64,000 nucleotides of DNA, taken from contig NZ_JASLDS010000046.1 of assembly GCF_030151385.1 (NCBI RefSeq), positions 66,920-130,919 on the forward strand, written 5' to 3'. Positions 1-10,207 of the stretch are shown piece after piece. The position numbers and the translations under genes are program-made. This DNA is from Soonwooa sp. Its GTDB lineage: Bacteria; Bacteroidota; Bacteroidia; Flavobacteriales; Weeksellaceae. The number at the start of each line of letters is the position of its first letter. Position 1 is the first letter of the stretch. The notes beneath the pieces were generated by a model. It searched no databases, was not told where the DNA came from, and saw only the letters and a program-made list of their open reading frames with translations.

Positions 1-3000
1 CTATTTTATAAATTTTGATATTGGTCATGGAAAGCGTGTTTCTGATGACGGAACAAGCCTTCCTCAAAGTAATCTTATCACAAGATATGATGATTATCAA
101 TTCATAAATGAGGAGAAATTTAACTTGATGAAACTTGGCCGTATATGGGTTGGAGATACTTTTAACACGCCTAAAACAGTCACATTCACAACAAGAACTC
201 CTATAAAACCAGAAGATAAAATTGTATACCGTACTAGGATCGCAACTTTGAATGCAGAAGGAAATACATTAGGATTTGACATTAATGGTAAAAATGCGAT
301 AACTTCTACTGCAGTCAAAGAGTACAGTTTTATTTCTTTCGAAAATTATGGAACAACTGGTCTTTCTGGAAACACTATTAATTTTCAATACAAGCCAACA
401 ATTGGAGCAAATCCAAATGGTCAGTTTTATTGGGACTATGCTGAAGTTATCTACAAGCAAGATTTGACATTTAACAATAGTCAGTTTAACTTTAGAAGCT
501 ATGACATAGCAGAAAATTCTAATAACAAATATGGATTTTCGATGACATCAACCACTGGCTTAGAGCAAATTTGGGATGTATCAGATATTACAAATGCGAC
601 TAGAAAAACTAATAAAAACAGCAGTGGTTCTAGTTTCGATTTTGCCTATACTGCTAATAGTTCGGTTTTTAATAATGAATTTGTAGCATTCAACGCGACC
701 TCAGCGTACTCGCCAGCCTTTGTTGGAAGAATTGATCACCAAGACCTTAATGCATTGAGTAATGTCGATTATCTTATCATAACGCAACCTAGTATGATGG
801 GCGAAGCACAACGTCTAGCTAATTACTATAATGGTAAGATGAGCACCCAGGTTGTTGATGTAAACAAAATCTACAACGAATTCAGTAGTGGTAGTAAGGA
901 TATTACTGCAATTAGGGATTTTGTGACAAGGCTTAAAACGGTTGCAGGAAATCTAAAATATGTATTTTTATTAGGAGATACTTCTTATGATTTCAAAAAT
1001 AGAACCGCAAATAATACGGATATCCTGCCAAGTTATCAAAGTGAAAACAGTCAGAACTATTCTGATAGTTATGTAACAGATGATTATTTTGTTTTGACTG
1101 CACCACAATCGGATGCCTATATCTACAATAATCTTCCTTCTATCCCAATTGGTCGACTGCCAGCGGCAAATCTAAGTGAAGCGAAATTACTAATTGACAA
1201 AACATTATCCTATTATAATGCATTACCCAATCAATCTTCACCTTTTGGAGAATGGCGTATGAAACTTGATTTTGTTGTTGATGATGATTCGGATAATCCA
1301 ACAATACCAGATCCAATAGCATTCCACAAAACGATGAATAATGTTTTGGTAGACGTTTTTGAACAAGGTCAAAGATCTGAGTACAATGTTAGAAAACTTT
1401 ACCTTGATGCTTTTCCAGCGGAATCTAGTGCAGGTGGGCAACGTTATCCACAGGTAAACCAAGCTATCAGTAATGATGTAGGAAATAGTTTGTATTTGTT
1501 TTACTTCGGACATGGTGGTATTAATGGATGGGCGCAAGAACGTGTTTTAACAAGTACTGAAGTTCAAAACTTTAATAATTATAATAATCTATTCGCAAGA
1601 TTTCCTTTAGTATCCACTATCACTTGTGAATTTACGCTTTGGGATGAGCCAAATACTAACTCTGTAGGAGAACAGATTATAAAGCTAAAGACAGGTGGAG
1701 CAGCTACGATGATTACATCAAGTCGCGCAATCGGTATACCTTATGGTATAGATATGACCAAGTACTTTACACAAAGAATTTTCAGTCTTACAAATGATAG
1801 TTTTGATTCATTGGGAGATGCTTTTTTAAAAGCAAGAAAAGACAAAGGCACCGACATCAACCATTTAAAGGTTAATTTCTTAGGTGACCCTGCAATGAAG
1901 CTTTCACGACCAAAAAGATTGGTTAAACTAGACGAGGTTCCGCAATTAATTAGAGCATTAGATTTTGTTAAAATTAAGGGAAGTATAACCAAAGAAGATG
2001 GTAGTATAGACACTAGCTTTAATGGTAGAGTTGCAATTAACATCTTTGATAAAAAGTTAGATAAAAAGACCCTTAACAATGATAATTCCAATGAAATGAA
2101 AGATATTCTTCATTTCAAAGAAGAAGGAAGTCCAATTGTAAAAGCCTCAGGTACTGCCACTAATGGTATTTTCACAGTAGAGTTTTACGTTCCTAAAGAT
2201 ATTAATTATACTGTTGGAGACGGACGTATATTAGCTTATGCTGACAATTTCAAAAAAGGAGATGTGACTTCTTTTGATGTTTTTAGCAATCAAGTACAGA
2301 AAGTTGGAGATATTAATCCAAATGGTATTAATGACACTGAGCCTCCAAAGGTGCAACTGTACATGAACAATACCAACTTTGCTGATGGGGGAATTACCAA
2401 CCAAAATCCAAATTTGTTAGCTTGTGTTACCGATAATATTGGGATCAATTCTACTGGAGCAGGTATTGGACATGACATTACAGTACTATTAGATGGCGAA
2501 GTTATTAATACGACTGTCTTAAATGATTTCTTCACTTCTGGCGAATCTAATGGCTGTCTTAACCCTAGTTTTGCGGATTATCAGAAAGGAAGTGTATCCT
2601 ACCCTTTCAGAGATTTAAAACCAGGCGATCATCAATTAACATTTAAAGTTTGGGACATCAACAATAATTCCACAACCTCTACGTTAAACTTTGTAGTGAA
2701 AGATGAAAGTCAACAACAATTGGTTATTAACAGACCTCTTAACTGGCCAAATCCATTTACTAATAAGACATATGTGCAGTTTGAGCATAATTGTGATGAT
2801 ATGCTAGATGTTAATGTTCAGATTTTTACCATTACCGGAAAATTGGTAAGGACATTGACAAATGCTGTGACAGCAGAGCCTTGGTTGGAAGGATATAGAA
2901 CTCCAAAACAAGCAATAGAATGGGATGGAAAAGATGATTTTGGTGATACTGTTGCAAAAGGAACGTATATTTTTAAGATATTTGCAAAAAGTCAAAATCA

Positions 3001-3055
3001 AGACAAATGTAAAGGAAGTGCTACAGCTGTCGAAAAAATGGTATTATTAAAATAA
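1..3055 (+). CDS. porU: Type IX secretion sortase PorU (5' end outside window)
   Basis: The reading frame is open from the left edge (first full codon at base 2), so about 1017 residues of a longer protein are visible and the start is missing. It reads as a C25 (gingipain-like) cysteine peptidase: the catalytic His lies in FGHGG (visible residue 504, bases 1511-1513) and the catalytic Cys in STITCEF (residue 542). The last ~105 residues, from NWPNPF onward, form an FlgD/type IX sorting-like Ig domain. PorU acts at the cell surface, cutting the C-terminal sorting domain off exported cargo and joining it to lipopolysaccharide. It is followed after 45 bases by porV, its usual partner. The call rests on the C25 motifs plus this pairing. 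Confidence 0.93.
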   Translation, partial: YFINFDIGHGKRVSDDGTSLPQSNLITRYDDYQFINEEKFNLMKLGRIWVGDTFNTPKTVTFTTRTPIKPEDKIVYRTRIATLNAEGNTLGFDINGKNAITSTAVKEYSFISFENYGTTGLSGNTINFQYKPTIGANPNGQFYWDYAEVIYKQDLTFNNSQFNFRSYDIAENSNNKYGFSMTSTTGLEQIWDVSDITNATRKTNKNSSGSSFDFAYTANSSVFNNEFVAFNATSAYSPAFVGRIDHQDLNALSNVDYLIITQPSMMGEAQRLANYYNGKMSTQVVDVNKIYNEFSSGSKDITAIRDFVTRLKTVAGNLKYVFLLGDTSYDFKNRTANNTDILPSYQSENSQNYSDSYVTDDYFVLTAPQSDAYIYNNLPSIPIGRLPAANLSEAKLLIDKTLSYYNALPNQSSPFGEWRMKLDFVVDDDSDNPTIPDPIAFHKTMNNVLVDVFEQGQRSEYNVRKLYLDAFPAESSAGGQRYPQVNQAISNDVGNSLYLFYFGHGGINGWAQERVLTSTEVQNFNNYNNLFARFPLVSTITCEFTLWDEPNTNSVGEQIIKLKTGGAATMITSSRAIGIPYGIDMTKYFTQRIFSLTNDSFDSLGDAFLKARKDKGTDINHLKVNFLGDPAMKLSRPKRLVKLDEVPQLIRALDFVKIKGSITKEDGSIDTSFNGRVAINIFDKKLDKKTLNNDNSNEMKDILHFKEEGSPIVKASGTATNGIFTVEFYVPKDINYTVGDGRILAYADNFKKGDVTSFDVFSNQVQKVGDINPNGINDTEPPKVQLYMNNTNFADGGITNQNPNLLACVTDNIGINSTGAGIGHDITVLLDGEVINTTVLNDFFTSGESNGCLNPSFADYQKGSVSYPFRDLKPGDHQLTFKVWDINNNSTTSTLNFVVKDESQQQLVINRPLNWPNPFTNKTYVQFEHNCDDMLDVNVQIFTITGKLVRTLTNAVTAEPWLEGYRTPKQAIEWDGKDDFGDTVAKGTYIFKIFAKSQNQDKCKGSATAVEKMVLLK

Positions 3056-3100
3056 AAATAGAATTATATAAACGGTAAAACTACCACTAACTAACTAATT

Positions 3101-4255
3101 ATGAATTTTACAAAAAAACTCTTTTTAGGTCTGGGATTAGGAATGAGCGTTGCAGCTTATTCTCAATCTGACTATACAGTGCTAACAGGAGCTCCTTTTT
3201 TAAGAATTTCGCCAGACGCAAGAGCAGGAGGTATGGGAGATCAAGGGGTTGCGACATCAACTGATGTTTTTTCACAATTTTGGAATGCTGCAAAATATCC
3301 GTTTGCAAAAAACTCATCAGGTGTAGGTGTTAACTATACACCATATATGAGTAAACTTACAAATGATGTATTCTTACTTTATGGATCATTCTATACTTTC
3401 TTAGGTGATGACGAAAGATCTACATTAAGTGCAAGTATCTACTACTTCAATATGGGACAAGTTGACCTAACTTCTTTGGTAGGAACTGAAGTTGTATCAG
3501 GTGGTGTTACTAAACCAAACGAATTCTCGATTGACTTAGCTTATGGTCTTAAGTTGTCAGATACCTACTCGATGGCAGTTACTGGACGTTTCATCAGATC
3601 AGATCTAGGAGGAAGTTTCAACACAGATAACACGTTAAAGCCGGCAAATACTTTCGCAGTAGATGTTTCTGGTTATTACAAGTCTCCTAAACATCAAAGT
3701 TTTGGTGATTACGAAGGACGTGTTAACGCAGGTTGGGCTGTACAAAACTTAGGTCCAAGATTAGACTACACAGGAGATGAAAACTCAAGATCATATCTTC
3801 CAACTATGGCAAGATTAGGGGTTGGATATGACCTTTTCATTGATGATCTTAACAGAGTAAGCCTTAGTGGTGAAGCTTCAAAACTATTAGTGCCTGGTCC
3901 AGAAATTACAGGTTATGACACCAACGGAAAACCAGAATTTGGAATTCCTAACGTTGGGGTTATGCAAGGAATTGGAAAATCTTTCAGCAACAAAAAGAGT
4001 ATGATGTTCTCTGGTGCTGCAGAATATTCTTATGACAACGCATTTGCAATCCGTGCTGGTTACTTTACAGAAAGCCCAGAGCAAGGTGCAAGACAATATG
4101 CAACAGTTGGTGTTGGTCTTAAATACCAATCTTTCGGTTTAGACTTATCTTACCTAATCAATACTTCTAAAGTTAACAGTGCTTTGGATAACACACTTAG
4201 ATTTGGTCTAACTTGGAATATTGGAGGCGAAACTTATAACTCTCAAGATTATTAA
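3101..4255 (+). CDS. porV: Type IX secretion outer-membrane protein PorV
   Basis: A 384-residue outer-membrane beta-barrel protein with a signal peptide ending at AYSQ (about residue 22). The N-terminal block containing PFLRISPDARAGGMGDQGVA is the PorV (LptO) signature, and the rest has the alternating-strand pattern of an FadL-like barrel ending in a hydrophobic strand. PorV is the shuttle that takes cargo from the translocon to PorU at the cell surface. It lies 45 bases after porU with no terminator between, so the two are probably co-transcribed, and a clear hairpin terminator follows at 4277. Length is normal for the family. Confidence 0.95.
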   Translation: MNFTKKLFLGLGLGMSVAAYSQSDYTVLTGAPFLRISPDARAGGMGDQGVATSTDVFSQFWNAAKYPFAKNSSGVGVNYTPYMSKLTNDVFLLYGSFYTFLGDDERSTLSASIYYFNMGQVDLTSLVGTEVVSGGVTKPNEFSIDLAYGLKLSDTYSMAVTGRFIRSDLGGSFNTDNTLKPANTFAVDVSGYYKSPKHQSFGDYEGRVNAGWAVQNLGPRLDYTGDENSRSYLPTMARLGVGYDLFIDDLNRVSLSGEASKLLVPGPEITGYDTNGKPEFGIPNVGVMQGIGKSFSNKKSMMFSGAAEYSYDNAFAIRAGYFTESPEQGARQYATVGVGLKYQSFGLDLSYLINTSKVNSALDNTLRFGLTWNIGGETYNSQDY

Positions 4256-4276
4256 TCTTTATCCAAATATTATTAC

Positions 4277-4306
4277 AAATGCCTCTTTTTTGAGGCATTT
4301 TTCTTT
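4277..4306 (+). terminator. Rho-independent terminator after porV
   Basis: A 9-bp perfect stem (AAATGCCTC paired with GAGGCATTT) with a 6-T loop is followed by a T-rich stretch. It ends the porU-porV transcript. The T-rich tail also carries the promoter-like box of the next gene. Confidence 0.85.
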
Positions 4307-4314
4307 TATTTTTG
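4307..4314 (+). promoter_or_regulatory. Promoter -7 box (TAnnTTTG) for the FUSC gene
   Basis: TATTTTTG matches the Bacteroidota -7 consensus. It overlaps the U-tract of the porV terminator and ends only four bases before the ATG at 4319, so a transcript from it would have almost no leader. No clear -33 element was seen. Confidence 0.45.
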
Positions 4315-4318
4315 TTTT

Positions 4319-6565
4319 ATGAATTATACCTCGGAACTTAAAAAGTTTTTAACAAGCCAATATATTTTTGCTGGGACAAGAATTGCATTGGCAATTGTTA
4401 TTCCGAGTATTATTCTTGCCCATTTTGGATTACTACAAGAATACTTTCTTTTCCCAATGGGAACCAGTTTTGTTGGTTTAACAGATCAACCTGGACCATT
4501 TATCAGAAGACGAAATACATTAGCTTTCGCCGTTGTTTCTTATTTTTTAGTCGCGTTAATAGCCAGTCTCGTCAAAGATTTCCAAATTGTAGTATACTTA
4601 GAGATTATCCTTTTTGGGATGTTCTTCTCATTAATTGGCGTTTATGGAACGCGACTTGCTGGCGTCGGATCTCTATCATTAGTTGTCCTCAGCATCTTTA
4701 TTGATGGACATCTCACAGGACATGATGTTGTCAAAAGTCTAGGAATATTCCTTGCTGGATGCGTTTGGTTCGTTATTGTTTTCTTGGTTGTCTCGACATT
4801 ACAACCTTACAAATTAGCGAGTCAAATGGTTGGCGAAAACTATCTCGAACTCGCCGATTATCTTAGAATAAAAGCCAAATTTTATAAAAAAAATGAAAAT
4901 GTTGACGAGCTTCTTAACCAACTTATTTCACAACAAATTAAGATAAAAGATCAACAAGAAGCCACTCGAGAGATTGTTTTCAAAACCCGTAGAATCGTCA
5001 ACGAGTCGACGACGCAAAGCCGTATTCTGATGTTGATGTTCCTCAACTCAGTAGATCTTTACGAAAAGCTTTTCACTTCCGAAAACGACTATCGAAAGCT
5101 AAATCATGTTTTTGGGGAAACCAAAATCCTCAATATGATGCACGATTATCTTATCAATATGGCGAATGAGCTTACCAATATCGGCATCGCTTTGCAAGGA
5201 AATATCCGAACAAAAGAACAATACAATTTTGATAAAGAATTAAAAAAAATATACCATCAATTCTACGAACATCGTGCAGTAGTCATTAATTCTGAAAACC
5301 TAGAAGACTTTATGCTTCTTCGCCAAGTCTTGATGCGTGTGACTGATGTTACTGACGAGGTCAAAACTATTTTTAGAGTTTTTGATCAAGATGTAAAACT
5401 TGCTAAAAGTCTTTCTACAGGACTTGATCTTAATAAATTTGTTCCGAAAGAAGAACGACTTAACCGCAAGGTTTTGTTTAGTAATATCTCGCTAGAATCT
5501 GGGCACTTCCGTCATGCTGTACGAGTGACTTTAGCCTTGTTTATTGGTTATTTATTTTCCAAAATGGCATTTTTAGGAATTGGTCATGCCTACTGGATTA
5601 TGATTACCATAACAGCCATCCTAAAACCTGCTTACAGTACTACAAAACATCGTAATCTACTGCGACTTTATGGCACTATTGCTGGCGGAATTATGGCCTA
5701 TGTAATTTTGTATTTCGTCACTGACAGTACAGTATTGCTCGCTACCCTTTTGTTAGCAATGACATTATGTTTTAGTTTGTTAAAATCTAAATATTTTTGG
5801 GCTGTATTTTTTATGACAATATATGTTTTCTTGTCATTTAATTTTTTAAAACCTGGGAATGTTAACCTCATCTTCAAAGATAGAATTATAGATACAGCCA
5901 TTGGTGGTGCCGTAACATTTTTGGTAGCCTATTTTGTTTTCCCTGTTTGGGAACACACACAGAATCTCCAATTGATGAAGAAATCTGCAAAAAGCAATTT
6001 GGAATACTTCCGAATTGTCATGGATCTTTTCATTAATAAACAAGAAAATGATGAGCAATACCGTCTTAAAAGAAAAAATGCCATTATCGACCTTGCGAAC
6101 CTTTCCGACAACTTCCAAAGAATGATTTCGGATCCGAAAGACCAGCAAAAAAAGCTCGAAACTGTGCATCAATTTGTGACGACTTCTCACCTACTAACGG
6201 CTTATACCGCGTCGCTTTCTCAGTTCGCAAAGAATGAAGACCAATATCCCGAAATCGACAGCCAAAGTTGGAAAATAAAAATCTCTTCAGAATTAATTAG
6301 AAGTAATTCGTTGTTGCATAAGGAAGAATTCGATCATGATATTATCGACCAAAGCAAAATTGAGCCCGATGATCATGTTGACGAGCTACTCGAAAAACGC
6401 CGTCAAGAACTTGATGAAAGCGAATATCGCGACCATCGTGATCCAACAAAGATCAGTCATTTAACAGAGTTAAAAAGTATTCACGATTTGTTGGAATTAA
6501 TCTACGATGTTGCCAAAGACCAACGCAAAGTCGTTGAAAACTATTACAAGAACAAAACAGAATAA
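4319..6565 (+). CDS. FUSC-family inner-membrane protein (YccS-like)
   Basis: 748 residues with the two-module architecture of the FUSC/YccS family: an N-terminal cluster of about six membrane segments (residues ~20-165), a long charged helical cytoplasmic region (~170-385), a second membrane cluster (~395-545) beginning near SGHFRHAVRVTLALFIGY, and a charged C-terminal tail. Relatives include YccS and the aromatic-acid exporter AaeB, so efflux of aromatic or other small compounds is a family-based guess only. The start at 4319 is the only Met that keeps the first membrane segment. It is a single gene between porV and a convergent minus-strand operon. Confidence 0.85.
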   Translation: MNYTSELKKFLTSQYIFAGTRIALAIVIPSIILAHFGLLQEYFLFPMGTSFVGLTDQPGPFIRRRNTLAFAVVSYFLVALIASLVKDFQIVVYLEIILFGMFFSLIGVYGTRLAGVGSLSLVVLSIFIDGHLTGHDVVKSLGIFLAGCVWFVIVFLVVSTLQPYKLASQMVGENYLELADYLRIKAKFYKKNENVDELLNQLISQQIKIKDQQEATREIVFKTRRIVNESTTQSRILMLMFLNSVDLYEKLFTSENDYRKLNHVFGETKILNMMHDYLINMANELTNIGIALQGNIRTKEQYNFDKELKKIYHQFYEHRAVVINSENLEDFMLLRQVLMRVTDVTDEVKTIFRVFDQDVKLAKSLSTGLDLNKFVPKEERLNRKVLFSNISLESGHFRHAVRVTLALFIGYLFSKMAFLGIGHAYWIMITITAILKPAYSTTKHRNLLRLYGTIAGGIMAYVILYFVTDSTVLLATLLLAMTLCFSLLKSKYFWAVFFMTIYVFLSFNFLKPGNVNLIFKDRIIDTAIGGAVTFLVAYFVFPVWEHTQNLQLMKKSAKSNLEYFRIVMDLFINKQENDEQYRLKRKNAIIDLANLSDNFQRMISDPKDQQKKLETVHQFVTTSHLLTAYTASLSQFAKNEDQYPEIDSQSWKIKISSELIRSNSLLHKEEFDHDIIDQSKIEPDDHVDELLEKRRQELDESEYRDHRDPTKISHLTELKSIHDLLELIYDVAKDQRKVVENYYKNKTE

Positions 6566-6591
6566 AAAAGCAGTCCCATTTCTGAGACTGC
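6564..6591 (-). terminator. Terminator for the minus-strand cargo operon
   Basis: GCAGTC and GACTGC (6570-6575 and 6586-6591) form the stem. On the minus strand the hairpin is followed by six T residues, so it best ends the transcript of the gene starting at 8595. It lies directly after the stop codon of the convergent FUSC gene and may serve both. Confidence 0.75.
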
Positions 6592-6618
6592 CTTTCGATT
6601 CAAAATTTAACAAGATAT

Positions 6619-8595
6619 TTATTTAACAATAACTTTAGAAGTTGTTACTTGACCATTAATAGTTAATTTAACAACGTAAAGACCTTTAGAAAGATTAGCA
6701 GCAGATACAATCTTCGTGTTAGATTGATTAATTACTAAATTCCCAACAGCATTATAAACCTCGAATTTATCCGCTTTATCTAAAGTACCAATGCTTTTTG
6801 TTTTGTCGTCAAAATAGATTTTTGCTTCCGATTTTTTAACATCATTAGTTGCAAGTGTAGAGAATGGAACATCATAAAACTCTGTTGTTGTAACACTTGC
6901 CGTATTTTGATACAACATCGCAAGTTTTAGAATCGCTTTTTCATGTTCGTCTCTTAAAAAACCACTCGAGACAATATCGCCATAACTACCATCACCTTTT
7001 AAAGCAAAAATTGGCGTTTGATAATCTTTAGAGATACTGAATTCATTATACATTTTTGATCCTGTTGGAAATTTATGCTTGTGAATATAAGTAAACTCAT
7101 AATCGTCATCCGAATTATAAACATGCGGATCCAAAGTTTCTCCATTCAGGATTGGTACAAACATCTGTGGATTTGTCCCGATATTAAGTTTAATTTCTTT
7201 TTTGAACTCGCCATCCTTAAAATATTGGTTAACCAAACCATAAGCAACATTGTCAATTTGCTTACCCGATCCTAGACCAATTAGATAGTCATAGCCGTTT
7301 GTTGAAGGAATTCTATTGAAATTGGTAGATAAGATTTGATCATTATATTTTGCTGGGAAAGAAAAACCATCCTTCCACGATTGAAGATCAAAAGTGTCGA
7401 TAGAGCTACCGAAATCGCCTTCTCCAATAATGAAAGCTAATTGATCGTCTTTGCCTGCAATTGGTGCCATCTCCCCTACCGAAATAATTTTTTTCTCCAA
7501 AGATCTGATACGTCGTCCTTGCTCGTTAGCAACGTAATAATTGGCCCAACTTTTATCATTGATAACATCCTCATAACGAATGGTGTACATAATTTCCAAA
7601 TCATCATCATCGTTAAAGGTCTTATCCGTGATCTCAAACTTATAATTAAAAGGCAAAGTTCCGAAATCTCCAAGTGCAAAAATATAAGGCGACTCTGGAT
7701 ATATCGATGTTAAATCTAAAGGAATAGTCTTTTCTAGGTTAAAATCTGTATCGTAGATTTTCACTAACAAATGGTTGTCTGGTGTAACTTCGTACGTCTG
7801 TTGGTTCATAAAAAGTTTCTCATAATGCGCCAAAACAATTTTGTCTTGACCTTTAATCTTTAAGAAACTTACTGGAGAGCCAGCATAATTAGTCGACAAT
7901 TTAGCAGCAACTGGAACTGATTTCATTTCATTAAAATTCGCATCATACAAACGGAATTCGTTGTTTTCTTCTCCATCATAAGCTCCAAAAATTCGAGTCT
8001 CTCCACTCGCTGTACGAATATATTTTGCTGAGTTTACTGGCAATTCTTTTAACTTAACACCATTTTCGTTAAATACCCAAACTGCACTTTTCTGAAATGC
8101 AGGACCAACACCACCTTCGAAATAATGAACAAACATCATGATTCTTCTACCATCTTCTGCCTTTGACATCGTTGTAATAATAGCAACTTTATTAGCCGTT
8201 GTTGGTAAACTTGCGTTAAAACTTTTTGTTTCTTTGAAGTTATTATCCATGAAAGAAAAAGTCAAATTTGCTCCTGTTCCGAATTTATATTTAATGGCAT
8301 AGTTTTCAGCAAGTCCTGTTTCAACAGCTAAAATTTTGCCCCAAGAGTCGACAGCAATCGTGTTGGTAGGAGCTGCGGTGCTCGTTTTAGAAGCGTTAAC
8401 ATAAGAGGTCGGAGTCGCGTTATATTGTTGTAGATTTTGTTTCGCCGTGAATAAGCTATTAAAATCTGGACTTGTTTTTAGAATCTTTGCTGGTTTTTCA
8501 ACTTTTAGTCCAGCATTTTCAAATAGGATTGTTTCTTGCGCATTTACAATATTAGTCGCTAAAATTGCAGCTGCCAAAATTATAGATTTCTTCAT
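6619..8595 (-). CDS. Secreted protein with type IX sorting domain, function unknown
   Basis: 658 residues with a signal peptide ending near NIVNAQ (about residue 19). The C-terminal ~75 residues (EVYNAVGNLV...LSKGLYVVKL...SKVIVK) are a type IX type-A sorting domain, so the mature protein is expected to be exported and anchored or released at the surface. The middle has no domain I recognise; repeated short strand-like segments and WVFNENG / YDANFNEMK-type turns suggest a beta-propeller-like fold (inference). It lies 18 bases after the ELWxxDGT gene on the same strand, so the two are probably one operon ending at the hairpin near 6570. Confidence 0.8.
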   Translation of the reverse strand: MKKSIILAAAILATNIVNAQETILFENAGLKVEKPAKILKTSPDFNSLFTAKQNLQQYNATPTSYVNASKTSTAAPTNTIAVDSWGKILAVETGLAENYAIKYKFGTGANLTFSFMDNNFKETKSFNASLPTTANKVAIITTMSKAEDGRRIMMFVHYFEGGVGPAFQKSAVWVFNENGVKLKELPVNSAKYIRTASGETRIFGAYDGEENNEFRLYDANFNEMKSVPVAAKLSTNYAGSPVSFLKIKGQDKIVLAHYEKLFMNQQTYEVTPDNHLLVKIYDTDFNLEKTIPLDLTSIYPESPYIFALGDFGTLPFNYKFEITDKTFNDDDDLEIMYTIRYEDVINDKSWANYYVANEQGRRIRSLEKKIISVGEMAPIAGKDDQLAFIIGEGDFGSSIDTFDLQSWKDGFSFPAKYNDQILSTNFNRIPSTNGYDYLIGLGSGKQIDNVAYGLVNQYFKDGEFKKEIKLNIGTNPQMFVPILNGETLDPHVYNSDDDYEFTYIHKHKFPTGSKMYNEFSISKDYQTPIFALKGDGSYGDIVSSGFLRDEHEKAILKLAMLYQNTASVTTTEFYDVPFSTLATNDVKKSEAKIYFDDKTKSIGTLDKADKFEVYNAVGNLVINQSNTKIVSAANLSKGLYVVKLTINGQVTTSKVIVK

Positions 8596-8613
8596 AACAT
8601 ATTTCTTTTTAGA

Positions 8614-10068
8614 TTATTTAATAATGATTGATGTCGATTGTGATTTGTTGCCAGCTTCTAAAACTAAAACATATTGTCCTGCTTTCAAACCAGACTTAAT
8701 TTCTTGATTGTTAATAGCACCGGATTTCACCAATTTACCAGACAAATCATAAATCTTAAAGTTTTGGAATTCTTTTGTCGTAATCTTAAAATCACCATTG
8801 GATGGATTTGGGAAAACTTTTAGAGTACTAGACGAGCTTACAGAAGTTCCTAAATTGCTCATTTTAACCTCATAAAGTTCTTTACCAACCGCAGTTTCTA
8901 CCATTCCCACGATATACAATTTGTTATTGTAAGAAATAATATCAGAAATTGAACTTCCCGTTGCTCCTGGTACTATATCAAGATATAGTTTTGTACCAGC
9001 TTCCGTACCATCAGTTACAAACAATTCGCGTCCTAAAGCGGCGTCATTAGCTACAAAAAATAATAAATCATTATGGATTGTAAACGTCGATGGATTACTG
9101 CTTGCACTTCCAGGAATTAAATCTTTTAGCATTTTGGTACCTGCTTCTGTACCATCGCTAACCCAAACTTCCGACCCATTAACTCCGTCATTTGCAGCAA
9201 AATAGATTTTACCCTTGTATTCTATCATTTGCGTAACACCAGAGTTCGTAGTACCTTGATCTGATCCAACTTTGTTAATATCTTTTAGAAGTGTAGTACC
9301 CTCGGTTGTACCATCAGTTATCCAAGGTTCTGTACCATTTTGATCCGTTCTAGCAGTAAAAAACATTTTTTTAAGCGTAGGACTATAATAGAAATTATTC
9401 GGAGTGCTGCTTGCCGAAGGACGAATATCTTTGATGAGACTAAACTCTGCACCCGTACTTTTATAGATTTCTACGTCACTAAGATCTGTACCACCAGCTG
9501 CGATAATAGTATTATCTAATGCCATCATCGCTGTGTAAGAAATAAATGTTGAGCTCAACGGCGTCGGCGCATTTACACCATCCGTTTTATAGATTCTTGC
9601 AGCAGTATCGACTGCATCACTTGCACGGAAGTATAATAGACTTCCATCAGCATTAACTTGCAGTTGCGAAGGCGAAGATCCCGCACTTCCAGGTTTAATA
9701 TCTGCAAATAACTTGATACCCTCTGTTGGATTGTATTTGTAAAGTTCGATACCATTAGGCATTGATCCTATTCCACCAGCGAAAAATAATTCGCCTTGTT
9801 TAACACAAAAATTAGTTGGGTTAAAATTGCCACTTCCAGTATTGTAATCTTGCACAAGCTTGGTACCTGCATTTGTTCCGTCAGATTCCCAAAGCTCAAC
9901 ACCAGTTGTACCATCGTTGGCAGAAAAATAAAGTTTGTTATTGTATTGTACAAAATTGGCTGGACTTCCTGAGCCAGAACCAGGTCTAATGTCTTTTACT
10001 AATTCCACAGATTGCGATTGGTACAAAGCTGCAGTTAGCATTAAAAGACTTAAGTAAACTTTCTTCAT
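8614..10068 (-). CDS. ELWxxDGT-repeat secreted protein with type IX sorting domain
   Basis: 484 residues; signal peptide MKKVYLSLLMLTAALYQSQS. Several copies of the hyperconserved ELWxxDGTxxGT repeat are visible (ELWESDGTNAGT, EPWITDGTTEGT, EVWVSDGTEAGT, ELFVTDGTEAGT), each followed by a DIxPGSxxSxP turn; such repeats build a beta-propeller-like surface protein. The C-terminal ~70 residues (VFPNPSNGDFKI...LKAGQYVLVL...SIIIK) are a type IX type-A sorting domain. Ligand unknown. It is transcribed just before the 658-aa cargo gene. A TAnnTTTG box at 10091-10098 on the minus strand fits as its promoter. Confidence 0.9.
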   Translation of the reverse strand: MKKVYLSLLMLTAALYQSQSVELVKDIRPGSGSGSPANFVQYNNKLYFSANDGTTGVELWESDGTNAGTKLVQDYNTGSGNFNPTNFCVKQGELFFAGGIGSMPNGIELYKYNPTEGIKLFADIKPGSAGSSPSQLQVNADGSLLYFRASDAVDTAARIYKTDGVNAPTPLSSTFISYTAMMALDNTIIAAGGTDLSDVEIYKSTGAEFSLIKDIRPSASSTPNNFYYSPTLKKMFFTARTDQNGTEPWITDGTTEGTTLLKDINKVGSDQGTTNSGVTQMIEYKGKIYFAANDGVNGSEVWVSDGTEAGTKMLKDLIPGSASSNPSTFTIHNDLLFFVANDAALGRELFVTDGTEAGTKLYLDIVPGATGSSISDIISYNNKLYIVGMVETAVGKELYEVKMSNLGTSVSSSSTLKVFPNPSNGDFKITTKEFQNFKIYDLSGKLVKSGAINNQEIKSGLKAGQYVLVLEAGNKSQSTSIIIK

Positions 10069-10090
10069 ATTAATAATTATTTAAGCTCCT

Positions 10091-10098
10091 CAAAACTA
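10091..10098 (-). promoter_or_regulatory. Promoter -7 box for the ELWxxDGT gene
   Basis: On the minus strand the bases read TAGTTTTG, an exact TAnnTTTG match, 22 bases before the ATG at 10068. Confidence 0.5.
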
Positions 10099-10207
10099 TT
10101 GAAGCCAAATAATAACATCAAGAACTAGTCTATCAAAATTCGGTAAAACTGAAAGACAACAATATACAATCAACTGATTTTAAACAACTTAAAAATAGCA
10201 TTTCATT

